This document shows positions 47,986 to 60,560 of a stretch of DNA of 64,000 nt, one piece after another. The stretch is from Liolophura sinensis. Taxonomy: Eukaryota; Mollusca; Polyplacophora; Chitonida; Chitonidae. The DNA lies in the NCBI RefSeq assembly GCF_032854445.1, contig NC_088300.1, positions 66,006,984 through 66,070,983 of the forward strand, written 5' to 3'. The stretch's first letter is position 1. Each line of letters opens with the position of its first letter. Position numbers and translations under genes: made by a program. The notes beneath the pieces are model-generated. The model had not been told where the DNA came from. It saw only the letters and a program-made list of their open reading frames with translations, and searched no databases.

Positions 47986-49479
47986 CTAGGTTTGAACTCA
48001 CACCTGTACGGCGGCCATTCTTGCACGGTGAATATGCACCATTTATTAGAATTCGTTTATCTCCTTTAACTTATGCACATTAATTCCATCACATTTCAGC
48101 TGACAGCAAATCATTTTTATACCTTGTCTGTAACCGAAGATTTTAATATCATTTCGATTTAAGTTCTTTATTTGTAATTCTGATCAGACTATTTGTTTAC
48201 ATCCGCTCTAGGCTAATCCGTTGGCCACAGTTTTATTATTGCGTCCAGATGTACTTTTATTACATCTATCCATAAGGACAAACTTCCAGTATTTGTCTAT
48301 GTAGGTATTTTTTGTAGTTTCTCGTAGTTTCTTTGAGCTCTTAAATATGTAAGCCACGCTGCGGATAGTAATTTGCTGCTGCTTAAGCATTTAAATGAGC
48401 AGTTAGAATAAATACCAAGCTGATGTAAATTGACAGGAGACCGTACATCACCGGTGACCATTTGCCAGCTATTACACTTGTCCTTGCTCTGGTTTTGCTC
48501 TTTATGTTGTCTTTATATCTCTTTATATATTACATTACACATGTATTCCTCAATTTGTATACCTACACTTATAAGGAAATCAAACTGTATTGTATTGTAT
48601 TTATTTTTTATTGGTGTTTTAAGATGCAGCAGCATTATAATGTCTTAATTTACGTACCGATATAGATTTTTATTTAGTTTCTTTATTTACATGTATTCGA
48701 TTGGGAATGGAGGTTACTTCATCCAGCTGTTTCACAATGGTTGGTGAAAAATATATATGGTCGTGTTCACGCGGAAGAGACTCAAATACAGAATCGACCG
48801 TCCAACCTTCCTTGAATCGAAAATTGCAACATCGTCAAACTTAACCTAAGTGATCAATGGTGAGGTCAGAAAACCCATACTTAATTGCTGGATAGTACAT
48901 TTGACTGTTGGATTTCCATACTGCTATAACAAAGGATATTTAAAGGATGTGGAAAACGTGTTGAAACTACAAAAGAAGTCCACCTAAAATACAGTCTTGT
49001 CGCTTGTCTGATTACTCTGCCGTTAAAGTCTAATTCCAAAGTGTTAAGCTTCCGTCTATATCTCCGTTGTTGTCTATTATTTCATTTATTTTATTTCTTC
49101 ACTATCTGTTTATTTTACTTTGCTGCATCGTGTAAACGTGCTACTGTTTTTCTGTTCATACACCAACAAAGCTTTCATCTATATCGGGAGTACCCTTTAG
49201 GTTGGGACTATTTCCAAGTTTTTTTCTCTGAAAGTTGTAGATTTCCACCTTTTTCAAATAGAACGTCAAACAATCAATCAATCTATATTAATAGATTGCC
49301 TGGAGCGGAGTAGTTCTTTGTTGAATCTTCAGATTAACCCCACAATGACGTCAAGTCGTTTTATAGATGGATGAAAACGGTGTAAACCATCCAACTTTAG
49401 CCACTCACTTGGGCACTGTCCCACGTGGTTTACAGACCTACAGTTACCAAAGTCTTACGCAGGAGTATCAGAGACCATA

Positions 49480-49598
49480 GGCCTGTTTCACAAAGCGAAC
49501 GTAACGTTACGTGCACTTAACTTCCATGGCGTTGTAAGTAATACGTCGCCATGGAAGTTACGAGGACGTAGCGCTACGTGAGCTTTGTGAAACGGGCC
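49480..49598. mobile_element. Short palindromic MITE
   Basis: GGCCTGTTTCACAAAGC and GCTTTGTGAAACGGGCC form the ends. CTTCCATGG and CCATGGAAG pair nearer the centre, so the whole 119 bp can fold on itself. Confidence 0.85.
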
Positions 49599-49799
49599 CC
49601 AGACCCTGGGATCACCAAGCGATCGTTCAAACCCTTATAAAATTGTCCTTTCTTATGTAATAAACTCAAAATATTGCTTGGCAACGTAAGTTCTGGGTAA
49701 GTTATTGTACAACAAATTTCAGCGAAAATAACGGAAAGGAACATACCAAATTTAATGATTGGAGTTTTGACTTAAGTCTAAGAATTCTTTGCTACTGGG

Positions 49800-49890
49800 C
49801 TCAGGAGAATGTAGAAATTTCCTGTCCAAGGCCGGAACCCGTATCTCTTTCGCCTGCGTGAGCCTTACCACTAAACCATGCCCCCATCCC
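49800..49890 (-). mobile_element. tRNA-like SINE head
   Basis: On the minus strand the box-A-like TGGTTTAGTGGTAAGG and box-B-like GGGTTCCGGCC are 30 bp apart. They resemble a tRNA but lack a full cloverleaf. Confidence 0.5.
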
Positions 49891-52542
49891 TTACTAATTT
49901 AGGGCCATTGTACTTCATGTATTAAACCACACATTCAATCAGATCACTACAACCAATCTAACATCATGTACATGGTTCGGAAGCGTTGTACGCCGGAACA
50001 GTAAAATAATGCTGCGTAGGTTGTAAAACACCAGTTAAATACCTTCAGCAAGCAAACACCGTACATGGTAAAGGTTAAATATGAATTAATGTTGCAAATG
50101 TTGTAAAACAGCGGTCAAATATATTTTACGAAGAAATTCTCACAAATAATTTAAACAAATTTTTAACATGAACGTGTCTTTCTGTTTGTATTTTCAAATA
50201 TTTATAAATGTATTTGTATTTATAAATGAGTCTTTCATTCCTCTAGGATTGTTATATAGCAATATTGAAGTCACATTCGAGATGTGTATTTTATTAAATG
50301 GAAAAAGACCAGTCCAAAACGCCAGTTTGTCTCGCCTTACCAAGCGTTCATAAGACAGGTTGGTTACAAACAGGGCGACATTACCGAATTCTGATTGGCC
50401 CACAACCACTTGTTATCATACGGCTTCATGCCTTCAGGATCATGTGCGGGAAAGTTAATCAGTCAATCAATCATAATATTCCTTCGTGACGTACAGTGCA
50501 TGCATGGTTATGTATTGGAACTTTTCAACAGCTTTACTGCCAAACTTCCCACTGAATGTTGATAAGGCGACCAAGTATAATGTTCGGTGAGACTATCGTG
50601 GAGGAAAGTTCAAAAGAAACTATATAATCTCGAACAAACATCTTGTCGCAAAAACAGACGGGACTTTCTTGAACAAGTGACCACTGTACACAGAAGTTAC
50701 ACACATTAACCGTACTCGAGAATATTTGAGTGGGAAAAACTGGAAAACTCAGAGCTGAAACATCCACTGGCATTTGATGCAGAGATTTTCACCTAGTTAG
50801 CGAACTCAATATCCTCTGCATGCTATACTGGAGGACAGCAACTGGTCTCAAATACGTTTAGTAAGACAAATTAAACGGCCATATAAGCGGTATCAAGTGC
50901 ATAACATTATCTCCATTCCGAGACTAGAGGGTGACTGTTATACGACATTCGGGCAGTAAACGATAATTTTTCCAAATAACATACCACTACATCAAAAAGT
51001 CAAACGTAACTGATGCCTCAGTATTGTAATGAGAACAGTGCCTTTCTCAATCTGCCCGTGGCCACCCATTTTAAACAAAATTTCTTCCAAGTATTTCAAA
51101 CGGGGTTTCTGAGTGAGAAATTCTTCCCGCCAAATCAGCCCAGGACTGTGCCTTTAAAGTAAAAGACTTGTGTAGATCATCACTGTGATATTAGCACAAA
51201 TGCGTAAAACTAACGATGTATCACAAAAAAAAAGCAAAACGGGTGGAATGTTGAAACAACTGTCTTCATGTGCATCAGAAGATATCTCAAATTTCGACCA
51301 TCTTTTTTACGATCTCTGGATACATTTTAGCAGAACGGAAGCTCATTCCAAAATATCTTGGCTTTACACAGTCACATTGATTTTCTATATTCTTTCTGGA
51401 GTTCCAAGAGCAAACCCTACCGAGTGACACACGGAATATACGACTTTAAACAGTAGTACATGTTATGGTAAACATACCATCATTTAAACACAGGACAATC
51501 AAGCTCGTCTTGTCCAAATCTGGGACATCCACGAGGTGGAAAACTCTAACAATCAGAAAAACAAGTCAAAGAAGTCGGAATGGTCTAGTTCGTGTGTTTT
51601 ATGTACACGTACATCATGGAAGCTCCATGTTGGAGACAAACGTGGAACTATACTTTGCCGTAAACTGACAGATGACGGCATCTTTATATTTTCTTTGAGG
51701 TAATAGCTAGGACAAATAATACACAAAGCCATTTTTATTCTCTTACAAAACCAACTGTACAATGCATTTACACACCCTATCCTGTTGATTCGCTTTAAAT
51801 AAAATACAGAACAATATTCACCGCCTTCATAAACAACCCAGAAAAACCCTGGATACCAATTTTTCGTTATACTTTTTCATTATAATACACAAACTAACCT
51901 CTGTTATTTGAAACCGTTTGAAAATGATTATTTGACAACTGAGCAGAGACAGGAGTACCTGTCGACAACAGGCCACTTCAGCTGTCTGAGATCAGCTTAA
52001 ATCACCATTCACACATATCTCCAGCCAATCAAAATAACGATTGTCAACACATAAACAACAACTGAAATTCCCAAAAAAAAGTTACACACTCTCACACACG
52101 CACAAGACGGCAGATTTGAATCCAGCAGAAAATAAGTCATCGTACGACCCGCTGTATGACGTCACCAGTCGTGTCTATGACGTCATTAGTGTGGTCGGGT
52201 ACCTCTAGAATCCAACTATGTGCCAAGACAGTTTGTTGAGTGATAACATTCACATCACCAGTCCCTGAATCGCAATATGCCCACACGTTGTACATCAAGT
52301 TTACAGTTTCTCGTTAATAATATATCCCAATATGGAGATTAAATGGGCGACAACAGTTTCTCCCCTTGTCGGCCTTTCACAAAGGTATCATACCATAACT
52401 GTCAACTGTATTCTGTCTTCGGATACAACTCCTTGTAAAACCAGAGTCTTCAACCATTAACATGGGCGATGCTAAATACACACCCTTCCCAATGGTAAGG
52501 GGACCCGGACGATTTTTGTTTTCATCTTGCCCGTTGGGATAG

Positions 52543-52548
52543 TTTATT
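52543..52548 (-). terminator. Candidate poly(A) signal of Meis gene
   Basis: An AATAAA on the minus strand lies 744 bp past the stop codon. Meis mRNAs often have long 3' UTRs, so a more distal site, such as the hexamer at 51734-51739, is also possible. Confidence 0.35.
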
Positions 52549-53291
52549 TTCGTCCTTTTAACCCAACCTTTGGCCGACAGGAGTTTTCAACTGAGCACTG
52601 AGGTAAGTCAATGGTCTTACTTTGTCGTCTCTTTTCGGCGCTAGGAAGCGTGTCCCCGACAGTTCAGTGACATGCTCTGCCCGGCTTACAGAACAATGAT
52701 TCTTCCATGGGTACCTGGAATGCACTATGCCTTTGCGGAACACCTGGTTCCGTTGCGAAGACAAGTCATTACTGATCGGCAGAGCGGGCACACAGTCTCA
52801 CACACACGTCCGCGTGGTTCCGCTGTCAACAGTTCAGATCGCTGGATCACAGGACAAACTTTCCACGCTGTCAGGGGACGTACAACGTGTTCCCCTAGCT
52901 AACCATTCCATATATGACTAGGATATGGACGCAAACAGAAAGACAGACAGGGTAAATACAGCTGGATTATATACAGCTTCTCGTTATCCACACAGCCCGG
53001 ATGTGCAGGCGGCGGTGAGGGAGGTGGTGATGTCTACAATGGACAGCCGCAGTCCCAACCTGAACACTGTCCGTGCAGCCCCGCAGGCCGTCCGTTCGCT
53101 GTCCAGACGCCGTCCACAATGGCGGGCCTCTGAAATCTTCAGAACAGAAGAAGTGGGAATTGGATTCCCCTAATAAACCACTATAGTTTGGACTGGACAA
53201 GTGGTAGTGATGTAGTTACACTACATGTTTGGTTTGCCTGGTTTTTGTGAAGTCAGAATTCCTCCAAACTGAGGTGAAAAAGACGGCTCGG

Positions 53292-53632
53292 TTAGCCGGC
53301 ATGAATGTCTTGTATATGTTGGGACATGCCATCCATGCTGCCGTGAAGAGGAGGGCTTTGTGCCGTCATACCGTGGTGACCCATGCCTGCAGTCCCGTGG
53401 CCCATCATCATATGATGGGGATGGCCCGGTATTAACATGGTTTGTGAATGAACGGGTGGCCGAAGCTGGGACATCTGAGAGTAAGAACTGCTAACAGGCG
53501 GAGACCCGTACATATCTGGACCGTGCATTCCCATCCCAAGCATGTCGTAGCCTCGCTGTGTGGCGTCGGCCATGTGTGAATAGCCAGCCTTCATAGGATC
53601 GTACATGTCAGGACCGTGCATGCCTGGGGCAC
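53292..53632 (-). CDS. Meis last coding exon
   Basis: The acceptor GGTTGACAG|GTGCC opens 113 coding codons ending at TAA (53294-53292). The product is rich in His, Met, Gly and Pro, with repeated HGPDMY. Other parts include a Ser/Tyr stretch and HPHHMMMGHG. Its opening residues correspond to the start of the divergent C-terminal activation region of Meis/Hth. It is longer than the vertebrate equivalent I recall. Confidence 0.9.
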
Positions 53633-55812
53633 CTGTCAACCGCAAACAAACAACAATTATGTCAATTTGGATTATTTATTTACTTAGCTGATTGATGGTT
53701 TTAAGTTAGTTACGAATATTTCACTTCTCATATAGTTTTATGATTGGAGGAAACCCAAAGAAAACAAGAAAACAACAACATCTGGTCAGGCTCTATGTGA
53801 CCGATTACTGACTACGTCACTTTGATGATGAACTAAATATATCCATAATGTAAGGAACGATTCTGCTTTGGATTTCTGGACGTCACATAGAGTTGTCCTG
53901 TATATGATGTTTTACTTCGCCTAGGTTATTCAACTAGGAGTGTATTTAAATCCAAACGTATATATCTATGTTGCCGACATAGAGTTTTTGATTTATAAAC
54001 AGACAAAAAAATTCTACAAAAGGTTACTTTAGGCACAACAGCATTTAGGGAACTTTTGAATATTTCGGCTCTGTAGAGCATCCAGCTGGGGGTAATATAC
54101 AGGTCTATCGATACACAAACAGTAGTTAACTCTGTGCTTCATTCCGGGAGGGGTTTTGCTTCGATTTTAAACCGTGCAAGAGGCATTGTTCAGGGCTTGA
54201 CCCTTAAGAAGTCGATTTATCTCTGCGCAGAACGCGAGTTTCAATCTCTATAGAAACGGCTTTTCTGAAATCAGAATTTGATGAGACGCCATTCAGTCCT
54301 TGCTTCGACAGCATAATGCTTTAGTTCGATCCAGGCGCCTGAAAGCTTATAAATAACACATCAGTATGCGTAGAGGCGCAAACAAAAAAGCTTTCTGGCC
54401 ACAAAGTTGGAACGATGGATTATCTCCTCTTGAGTTTGCTGTGACTTACCAGGGGGCCGCATGTGCATCTGCTGATTGTCAGTCATATAGGCCATTCCGG
54501 TTCCGTCCGGGCTGTAACCACCATGACCTGGACCTGAACAAAGACAAACATTACACATTTATCATTTACACCCTGAGCTGCTAACTCTTTGTTCAAAGAC
54601 GCGTCATGTATGGTTTAATTTTTACGCATAACAACCCAAGATCAGGATAAAAACTATATGGCAGTACTCGCCCAGAACACGAAGTGATCGTACAATACCC
54701 CATTCGTTCTATGTTACCTGCTGCCTGCATCATTTGTTAAACTAATTCATGTATGTGCATTTACATAACCTTACACCGTTACGGTATTTTCGGTTTAAAA
54801 CTGTATAAAACATATAAATGCCATCAGTGGTAAATGGTCCCATTCATTCATCCTGACAGATATTAAAAATTTATCTAAACTGCCCCCCCAAAAAAAACAA
54901 AACAAACAAAAAAGGAAAAAGAAAAAAAAAACAACAGCTGTACAAAATTCTTTCTGACCTATGGTGATATTTATTTGTCTGGGTTTTCATGATGTCAAGT
55001 CAGTAAATCAAGTTGTCACACACAGGCGGTGACCCAGAAAACAACAGTCATGAACGATCAGATCATGACGAGCTTTCGACACGAAACCGCTAAATTTGAA
55101 AAGGTAACTACCGCATACCACATGACTAGTTTACAGAAAGTCATAACTAATTATCACAGTGAACATCAGCCGACAAAACATGATCGCGAGAACAAACTAG
55201 TGGTGCTCGTGGATGACAAGTCATAGGGTTAGGTGAAGTACAACGGAGTTATCGGATCTGTATACCATAGATTTAGAGGTATTTGTAAATAACTAAGAGT
55301 TGTAACTGGAAGATTAAGAAATTTAATGTCAACTGAACGTGTGTCTTAAATCCAGCGGATGACATTATATTTTGCGTGGAGGCACGTTCTGTATAGATTC
55401 CTGACATCGTCAGCCCGGTTCTAACGCTTAAAATGACCAAACTTCATTGTTTTGATCACAGAAAAGACAGGTGGCAGACTCACTTGAGATAAAATATTTT
55501 GATGAATTGCAAATTCGGAGCGGTTTAATGTAGGGGTATGAAGGGAGGTCACACAGAAATCCCGTTACACGATTATTTTGCATTATCAGATATCTGAAGC
55601 AAATTACTGAAGGGTTATTTCATTTATTTATGGGAACATCAAATAAATTCCAACTATTTGTCAAGAAATATAAACATTACTATTTACTTCTGGAAATGTA
55701 TGCAAATAAGTTCACAGAATATTCGTTTAGCAATGATAAATAAATATACTTGCCTGCACGATTTGATTGGTCAATCATAGGTTGAACTATCCTTCGTCTT
55801 GCATTAATGAAC
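53292..55812 (-). CDS. Meis/homothorax TALE homeobox gene, 3' part
   Basis: This is the 3' end of a Meis-class (homothorax) transcription factor gene. The exon at 55812-55754 encodes FINARRRIVQPMIDQSNRA, the recognition-helix end of the TALE homeodomain and the residues following it. Exon 54533-54450 encodes the conserved GYSPDG segment and the QQMHMRPP motif seen in Meis2 and fly homothorax. Exon 53632-53292 encodes a Met/His/Gly-rich tail (GMHGPDMY twice) ending DIHAG. The frame is continuous across both introns. The protein is nuclear and, by family, binds DNA at TGACAG with PBX/Extradenticle and Hox partners. The N-terminal Meis domain and most of the homeodomain are not in the window. 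I searched 55813-64000 by eye for the preceding exon (ending QVNNW) and did not find it, so that intron exceeds 8 kb. Confidence 0.93.
53633..54449 (-). other. Last Meis intron
   Basis: This GT-AG intron of 817 nt is phase 1 and contains one decayed SINE (53669-53757). Nothing else was seen. Confidence 0.88.
53669..53757 (-). mobile_element. Decayed SINE family B in last Meis intron
   Basis: The plus strand shows the diverged complement of the family B end: GATTATTTATTTACTTAGC, CGAATATTTCACTT and GATTGGAGGAAACCC. Confidence 0.6.
54450..54533 (-). CDS. Meis C-terminal exon (84 bp)
   Basis: The acceptor TTTGTTCAG|GTCC completes a Gly codon. Twenty-seven codons follow (PGHGGYSPDGTGMAYMTDN, then QQMHMRPP), with the strong donor CCTG|GTAAGT. 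A second CAG six bases inside could give an isoform lacking two residues. Confidence 0.92.
54534..55753 (-). other. Meis intron with GC donor
   Basis: This is a 1,220-nt phase-1 intron starting GCAAGT and ending CAG. It has an A-rich tract near 54888-54932 and no other recognisable feature. Confidence 0.88.
55754..55812 (-). CDS. Meis homeodomain-end exon (59 bp)
   Basis: The acceptor TTTTCAG|GTTC supplies the last base of the split Trp codon. Nineteen codons follow, from FINARRRIV to SNRA, plus one base. The donor is GCAG|GCAAGT, a GC rather than GT donor. The peptide is essentially invariant in Meis proteins, so the exon call is secure. Confidence 0.95.
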
Positions 55813-56597
55813 CTGAAAAGACACAAAACAGACCCAGTCGATTAAAATTTATACTAATTCAAAGCTGTACACATTTTCCGATAGCACCGCTATTTGGATA
55901 AGAGCTATGACATGGTGTAAGCACTTCGAAAAGAAAGGAAGATGTCAAAGAAACGAGAGATAATTTAAGTAAATGAATTGTTTTCATCTGGCTCCCTACA
56001 CCTGCAATACAATTCACCTAAATCATGGCCATAGTGGTGGGCTGATCAATTTTTCTTCATTAAGACCAAGCTATGACACTTGGTCAGATCTCATCGATGG
56101 TAAGACCGTTCCTTCCGCCCTCATCAAACCGACACATTGATGAAGTCTAGATAGTTAAATCCATGTAGAGAGAGGCAATCACAGGGACGCAGTCTAACAG
56201 ACATTTGGGGCCATGCCATCGAGCATGAATTTTCTATCTCGGATTTCCCAGGCAAGGGCATTCTTTAATCTTCAAGAGGTCACACATCTGCGGCGAGCAA
56301 GCAATGAGAGTGGGACTTATGACTTGGCGAATGAGCTCCCCAGAACTCTTTCATTGCGGCTCGATGGATTCTTAAATTTGACCGTCTCTAGTGGAAGGAA
56401 TTGGAGACGGTCGGCTATCTTACAGCCCAAAGCCGCAACACCAAGTATCTAGACAAGACTATTTAGGCTTACTTCATTATTTAGCGTTTATTTAGAACCA
56501 AGGACCTCTAGTCTCTCCAGTCGACTCTTCAATTATCACCAGTCTTTAACTACTCATAACTAAGACATCAGTCCTGAGAACAATCCACCAAGCTACA

Positions 56598-56617
56598 ACT
56601 CCCCCCCCCCCCCCCAA
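56598..56617. repeat. C-run
   Basis: About 16 C in the Meis intron. Confidence 0.85.
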
Positions 56618-58319
56618 TGAGTACCAGACTAATATTTGCCTTGTCATCGTTCAGAGAGAAACAGAGAGAGAGAGGGAGAATAGCTTTACCAAGGTGTCAA
56701 TCCAATGATTAACTTCATTAAAACAATACAGTGGAAGGGGACGTCTTGCACAACTTCCAGTTTTCACTGAAAACACGACTCGTCTCGGATACCAGATAGC
56801 GGAACGTCATGCAGCGATCAACCCTCTGAGGTGACACAAGCTTTCAGTTTTCAATTACATCCCTCCACGAAGCGTTAAACCTCTTCTACAGACCAGTTGT
56901 CGATTACACAAGACGCCGCGCTTATGCGCCAAAACCATTCCTGAGAGACATCTTCAAGATAAACTGTCAGTCACATTTCAGTCCCAGTGATTTCACTGAC
57001 CGTCTGTGAAAACGATAACCTAGATGACGGTTTGAACACGAAAGCCAGAAAAATCTACATCTACTTCAAAAAAAAAAGATTTCCCTAAAGATGGAATTTT
57101 GAATTTGTACAATCTATACTACATCTAAAATATTTTGGTGTAAAATTTAACCCTCCTTCTTCTCAACATAAACGCTGTTAAGTACCCAGATCGCAACAAA
57201 ATACTTCAACGTCCCACAAAAAAAGATTTGCTGTTATAGATTTATGATACATCTATAAATAAGTACAGTAAAAAAACATTAGCGGCACACTTGTAGTATA
57301 CCACTTATGTACTCTTTTATTAAGATTGCCAGGCAAACTATCCCATGCACTATCGGATTTTTGCCTTCAACAAGAAGTTTCAAAAACAAAGACCGACAAA
57401 GTAAAAACACCACGTCTCTCGAACATTCTGTTCCTAAATAATAAACTGTGTGCACACCGACTGTAGACAAAGACTGAGAGGTAGAAAAAAAAATAAAAAC
57501 AAGAGTGAAAGACGGTTTCTAGTCGACTTGTCAGTTTAATTGTGGCAAAGCAGCACGGAAGGTTCCAAGGAATCCGATGCTGGGAAAGTTTGGCGAGTTA
57601 TATTTGTCGGAGGTTTAGCGTTACATTTCAGTAACAAGACGAGATGTCAGAGAGTCTAGTGGGGATGATTAATTGTTGGGTACAGGGGTTTGGCGCCAGG
57701 CTGGTCTTGGGCCAGCCAGCTGCTCGCTCGGGTTGGTGCAACAACTGTTGGGCTCTCATTAACGGGCTAACCCCTCGACCCAAGACGTTGCGATCTGGGG
57801 CCCTCTTACTCTTACTAAGAGCCAGATAACTACCCAGGAACAAGATCTAGAAAACAGTCCAGAAATTAGAATAGGCTTTTTTCGGTGATTAATGCCCTGT
57901 GTTGAGTGAAAGAGATCCCTAGCTCGAAGGCCTACCCACCCAGACCATTCCATCTTGCAAATTACATCTTCATCTCACATTAGACGACATTACAAGATTA
58001 AGTTACAAGTTGATGATGTTGGAGAGTTTACCTTGAAGTTTCAGTAACAAGTTCATATCGCACCTCTTGGTCAAACTCGCTGTGTTTTAAACTCGTAACC
58101 ACCATCGCCAGTCCTTCCAAAAGGAATGTGGCCCAACGCACATGGGCACTCATCAAAGTAAGGATCACTAAGGGGAAAGTTTTTGTGCACTAATTCTCCA
58201 TCTAGTCCGACCATGATATACGATCCATTACGCCAGGAATTGTTCTACATTGTTATAGTAATCATCCCCAAATTGCTTTTATATACAGCCCTGTAAGCTA
58301 ATCACTGTTGTAGCCTGCT

Positions 58320-58410
58320 TTCCAGGAACAGAATGCTTGTAATGAAGCTAATTCCAGACAAACAGCCAGTAATTAGACCATAAACATTAACACAGCCTTG
58401 TGGTTTGTTC
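58320..58410. promoter_or_regulatory. Homeodomain/RUNX motif cluster in Meis intron
   Basis: Several TAAT cores occur in 90 bp, including TAATTA (58370-58375), next to TGTGGTTT (58399-58406), a RUNX-type site. This rests on motifs only. Confidence 0.2.
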
Positions 58411-58879
58411 ATCTACCGTTCTAATGAACAGACAAAAACGATCGTCGACTGTATAATAAGCTGTGTGCTTCTAAAGAAACGGTTTCACAGCCACGAGACT
58501 AAGTTTTCCATAACCGTAACGCTGACAATGTTTATAACCAAAATTTACATGAAATACTGTTGTCTGTTTTTTTTTTACTTTGATTTCACAGCATGGAGCA
58601 CATCTGTATTTCGATTCCAAAAATTTAGAGTAATAACAGCACACTGCATGTTAATAGAAGCTTTACATCATGAATCCCCGACCTCATGTCACTTGTCCTG
58701 TCTAGGTTTTACATATTTCAAACGCATCCACACTTCCGTGGTAACGTAAGTTCGACTGTAATTAATGGCTAGGTTCAACAAAAAAACAGCTTAAGACACA
58801 CGTACGCTGTGGTATTTTTTCCTCAATCCTCCGATCGAATCGGCCAGACTAATGATCACAATACGTGGCAATAAAGAGC

Positions 58880-59134
58880 AACATTTAGGTGAATAATCCA
58901 AATGAAGGGGAAGCTAACTTTGTGCAGATGGCGAGGGGAACCCTCTATAGAATAGCGCCTGAGGGCACGGGCTTGGGGAGGGCAATTGTCAGCCAGGGAA
59001 AGGCCCTCCTCGCTGATGACATTAGGTTTTGTTTTAATGTTGGTAATGATGTTATGGAAGACCCTCACTTTTGCGCGGAGCCATTCTCTCCAATTATCCG
59101 GCCGATGCTATTTGGCACAGAATCCGATCAATAG
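58880..59134. promoter_or_regulatory. Candidate conserved non-coding block in Meis intron
   Basis: This GC-richer block lies within AT-rich intron. It includes CAATTGTCAGC (a TGTCA half-site of the MEIS/TGIF type) and GCTGATGACATTAGG. It is open in two plus-strand frames (81 codons from 58889), but the peptide is unrecognised and no splice signals frame it. Confidence 0.25.
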
Positions 59135-60159
59135 CTACACGATTAGTGATGCAGAATTGGGGACGAATCCAGACTGGCAGGCTCCAGCGAACATAACAAA
59201 TGGACAAAAGATACAATAAACAACATTTTTATTGACCATTATTGACCAATGATTTCAATTTTCTCCCCTTATTGTTTTCTGCCCTGACCTATCTTGGCTG
59301 ATGGGGCATCTCCGTACTGGCTTCGATCCCATCGATATGGGAATCGCCACGATATTGCCAGTCCTACCATGGAGTTTTTCCTCCCAACTTCCCACACTAA
59401 CGCCAATAATGATTGCCTTACAACCAAGCCGGTTTTACTAGCCATCGGTTGCTAAACGAGCACAGGTTTTATGTAGTTATGGTTGTACTTGCATAGATAC
59501 ACAGGTATCTCCCAATCCACGGGGTAATTATTCGTATGTGCAAGAGGTTTGTGTTTATTTAAGTGCGTTGTTCCAACCGCTCTGGAAATCCTGTGATCTC
59601 GGCCGGAAAACTGGTCAGATCAACTACTGAACGATCGAGGTCAAAGGCTGGAATCAGTGAGGAGTGAAGTCAGGAGTTTGACGATACCTGGTTAAGCCTC
59701 AATACACAATCATTATCCGATCATCCGTCAATTTACTTCACTCCGATCTTTTTAACATTTTCCTCCACGCTCTTCGCCCCGAGCTCCCACCAAGTTTTCG
59801 CGTCTATTCCTGGCTGTGGTTCTAATGAACTGAAGCCAGTGGCAAAGCATCCACTTTGTAGGAATTACGATGATTCAGTGTTCGGTAAATACACAACAAT
59901 TTACCCATTAGCCTGACTTGGTTTAACGCGTGAAACCGGTAGAAGCCTAACAGGAGAGCTCGTCGGGGATCTTTATCTCTCTGTGTCTTCTTTACCGACA
60001 AACGCTGACATTCAGGAACAAAAACACGGCATAGCTCTGACGTGAACAAAGCAACTTCTGGCAATCAATCAGGATTTTCCGAAGTGCAACCACTCTCATT
60101 AGAAAGCGGGTACTAATCCTAAATATATGGTCACGCTCTCCTCGTCTCGGCGACCTTCC

Positions 60160-60560
60160 TTGGACTTCAGCGCTGCGCAAGCTCACGGTATAATTTAATC
60201 CTTTTCTTTGTTTAAATTATTGTTTATTTGGTGTGATGCAGGCGAGCAGCGTTATCCACCGCCGGCAAGAGCAGGGACAGGTGAATCGGGCATTCCAGTA
60301 ATCTCTGAGGAGTTCGAGATTGTGGGAAAAGTGTTCATGTATGTAATTGGACTTTAGCGCAGGCCTGCATGGGCGCCAACACGTGTTTGATGCCAACTGC
60401 CATGAAAAATTCATCTATCGCCGACGGAAGGTCTCCTTTCGCAACGGATGTACCATGAAAGTTTCATAATGCCCAAAAAGGCAAAGCTGCCTGCTCGTTA
60501 ACAGCGCTCAAGCCCATTAAACAAGATGAACGGATTACTGAATTTCGTTAAGTAACAACG
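60160..60560. promoter_or_regulatory. Candidate Meis intronic regulatory block
   Basis: The block has a SOX/FOX-like AT tract (about 60205-60230) and GTGGGAA, a Su(H)/RBPJ match (60322-60328). It also has ACAGGTG (about 60275) and the palindrome AACACGTGTT (60378-60387). The sequence is complex and free of repeats. Confidence 0.27.

Larger units (their letters stand above)
48000..52542. other. Downstream flank of Meis gene, no other gene recognised
   Basis: Apart from the SINE head and MITE listed, this is AT-rich single-copy DNA. The part above about 51700 may be Meis 3' UTR if a distal poly(A) site is used. Confidence 0.45.

Noticed and set aside
52602-52610. Plus-strand donor GAG|GTAAGT over the Meis 3' UTR
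   Set aside because: The only preceding acceptor gives a 22-bp exon; it is more likely chance.
58034-58090. Minus-strand exon ending CTTCAAG|GTAAAC in the Meis intron
   Set aside because: It is open in two frames, but neither matches Meis and the acceptor is poor.
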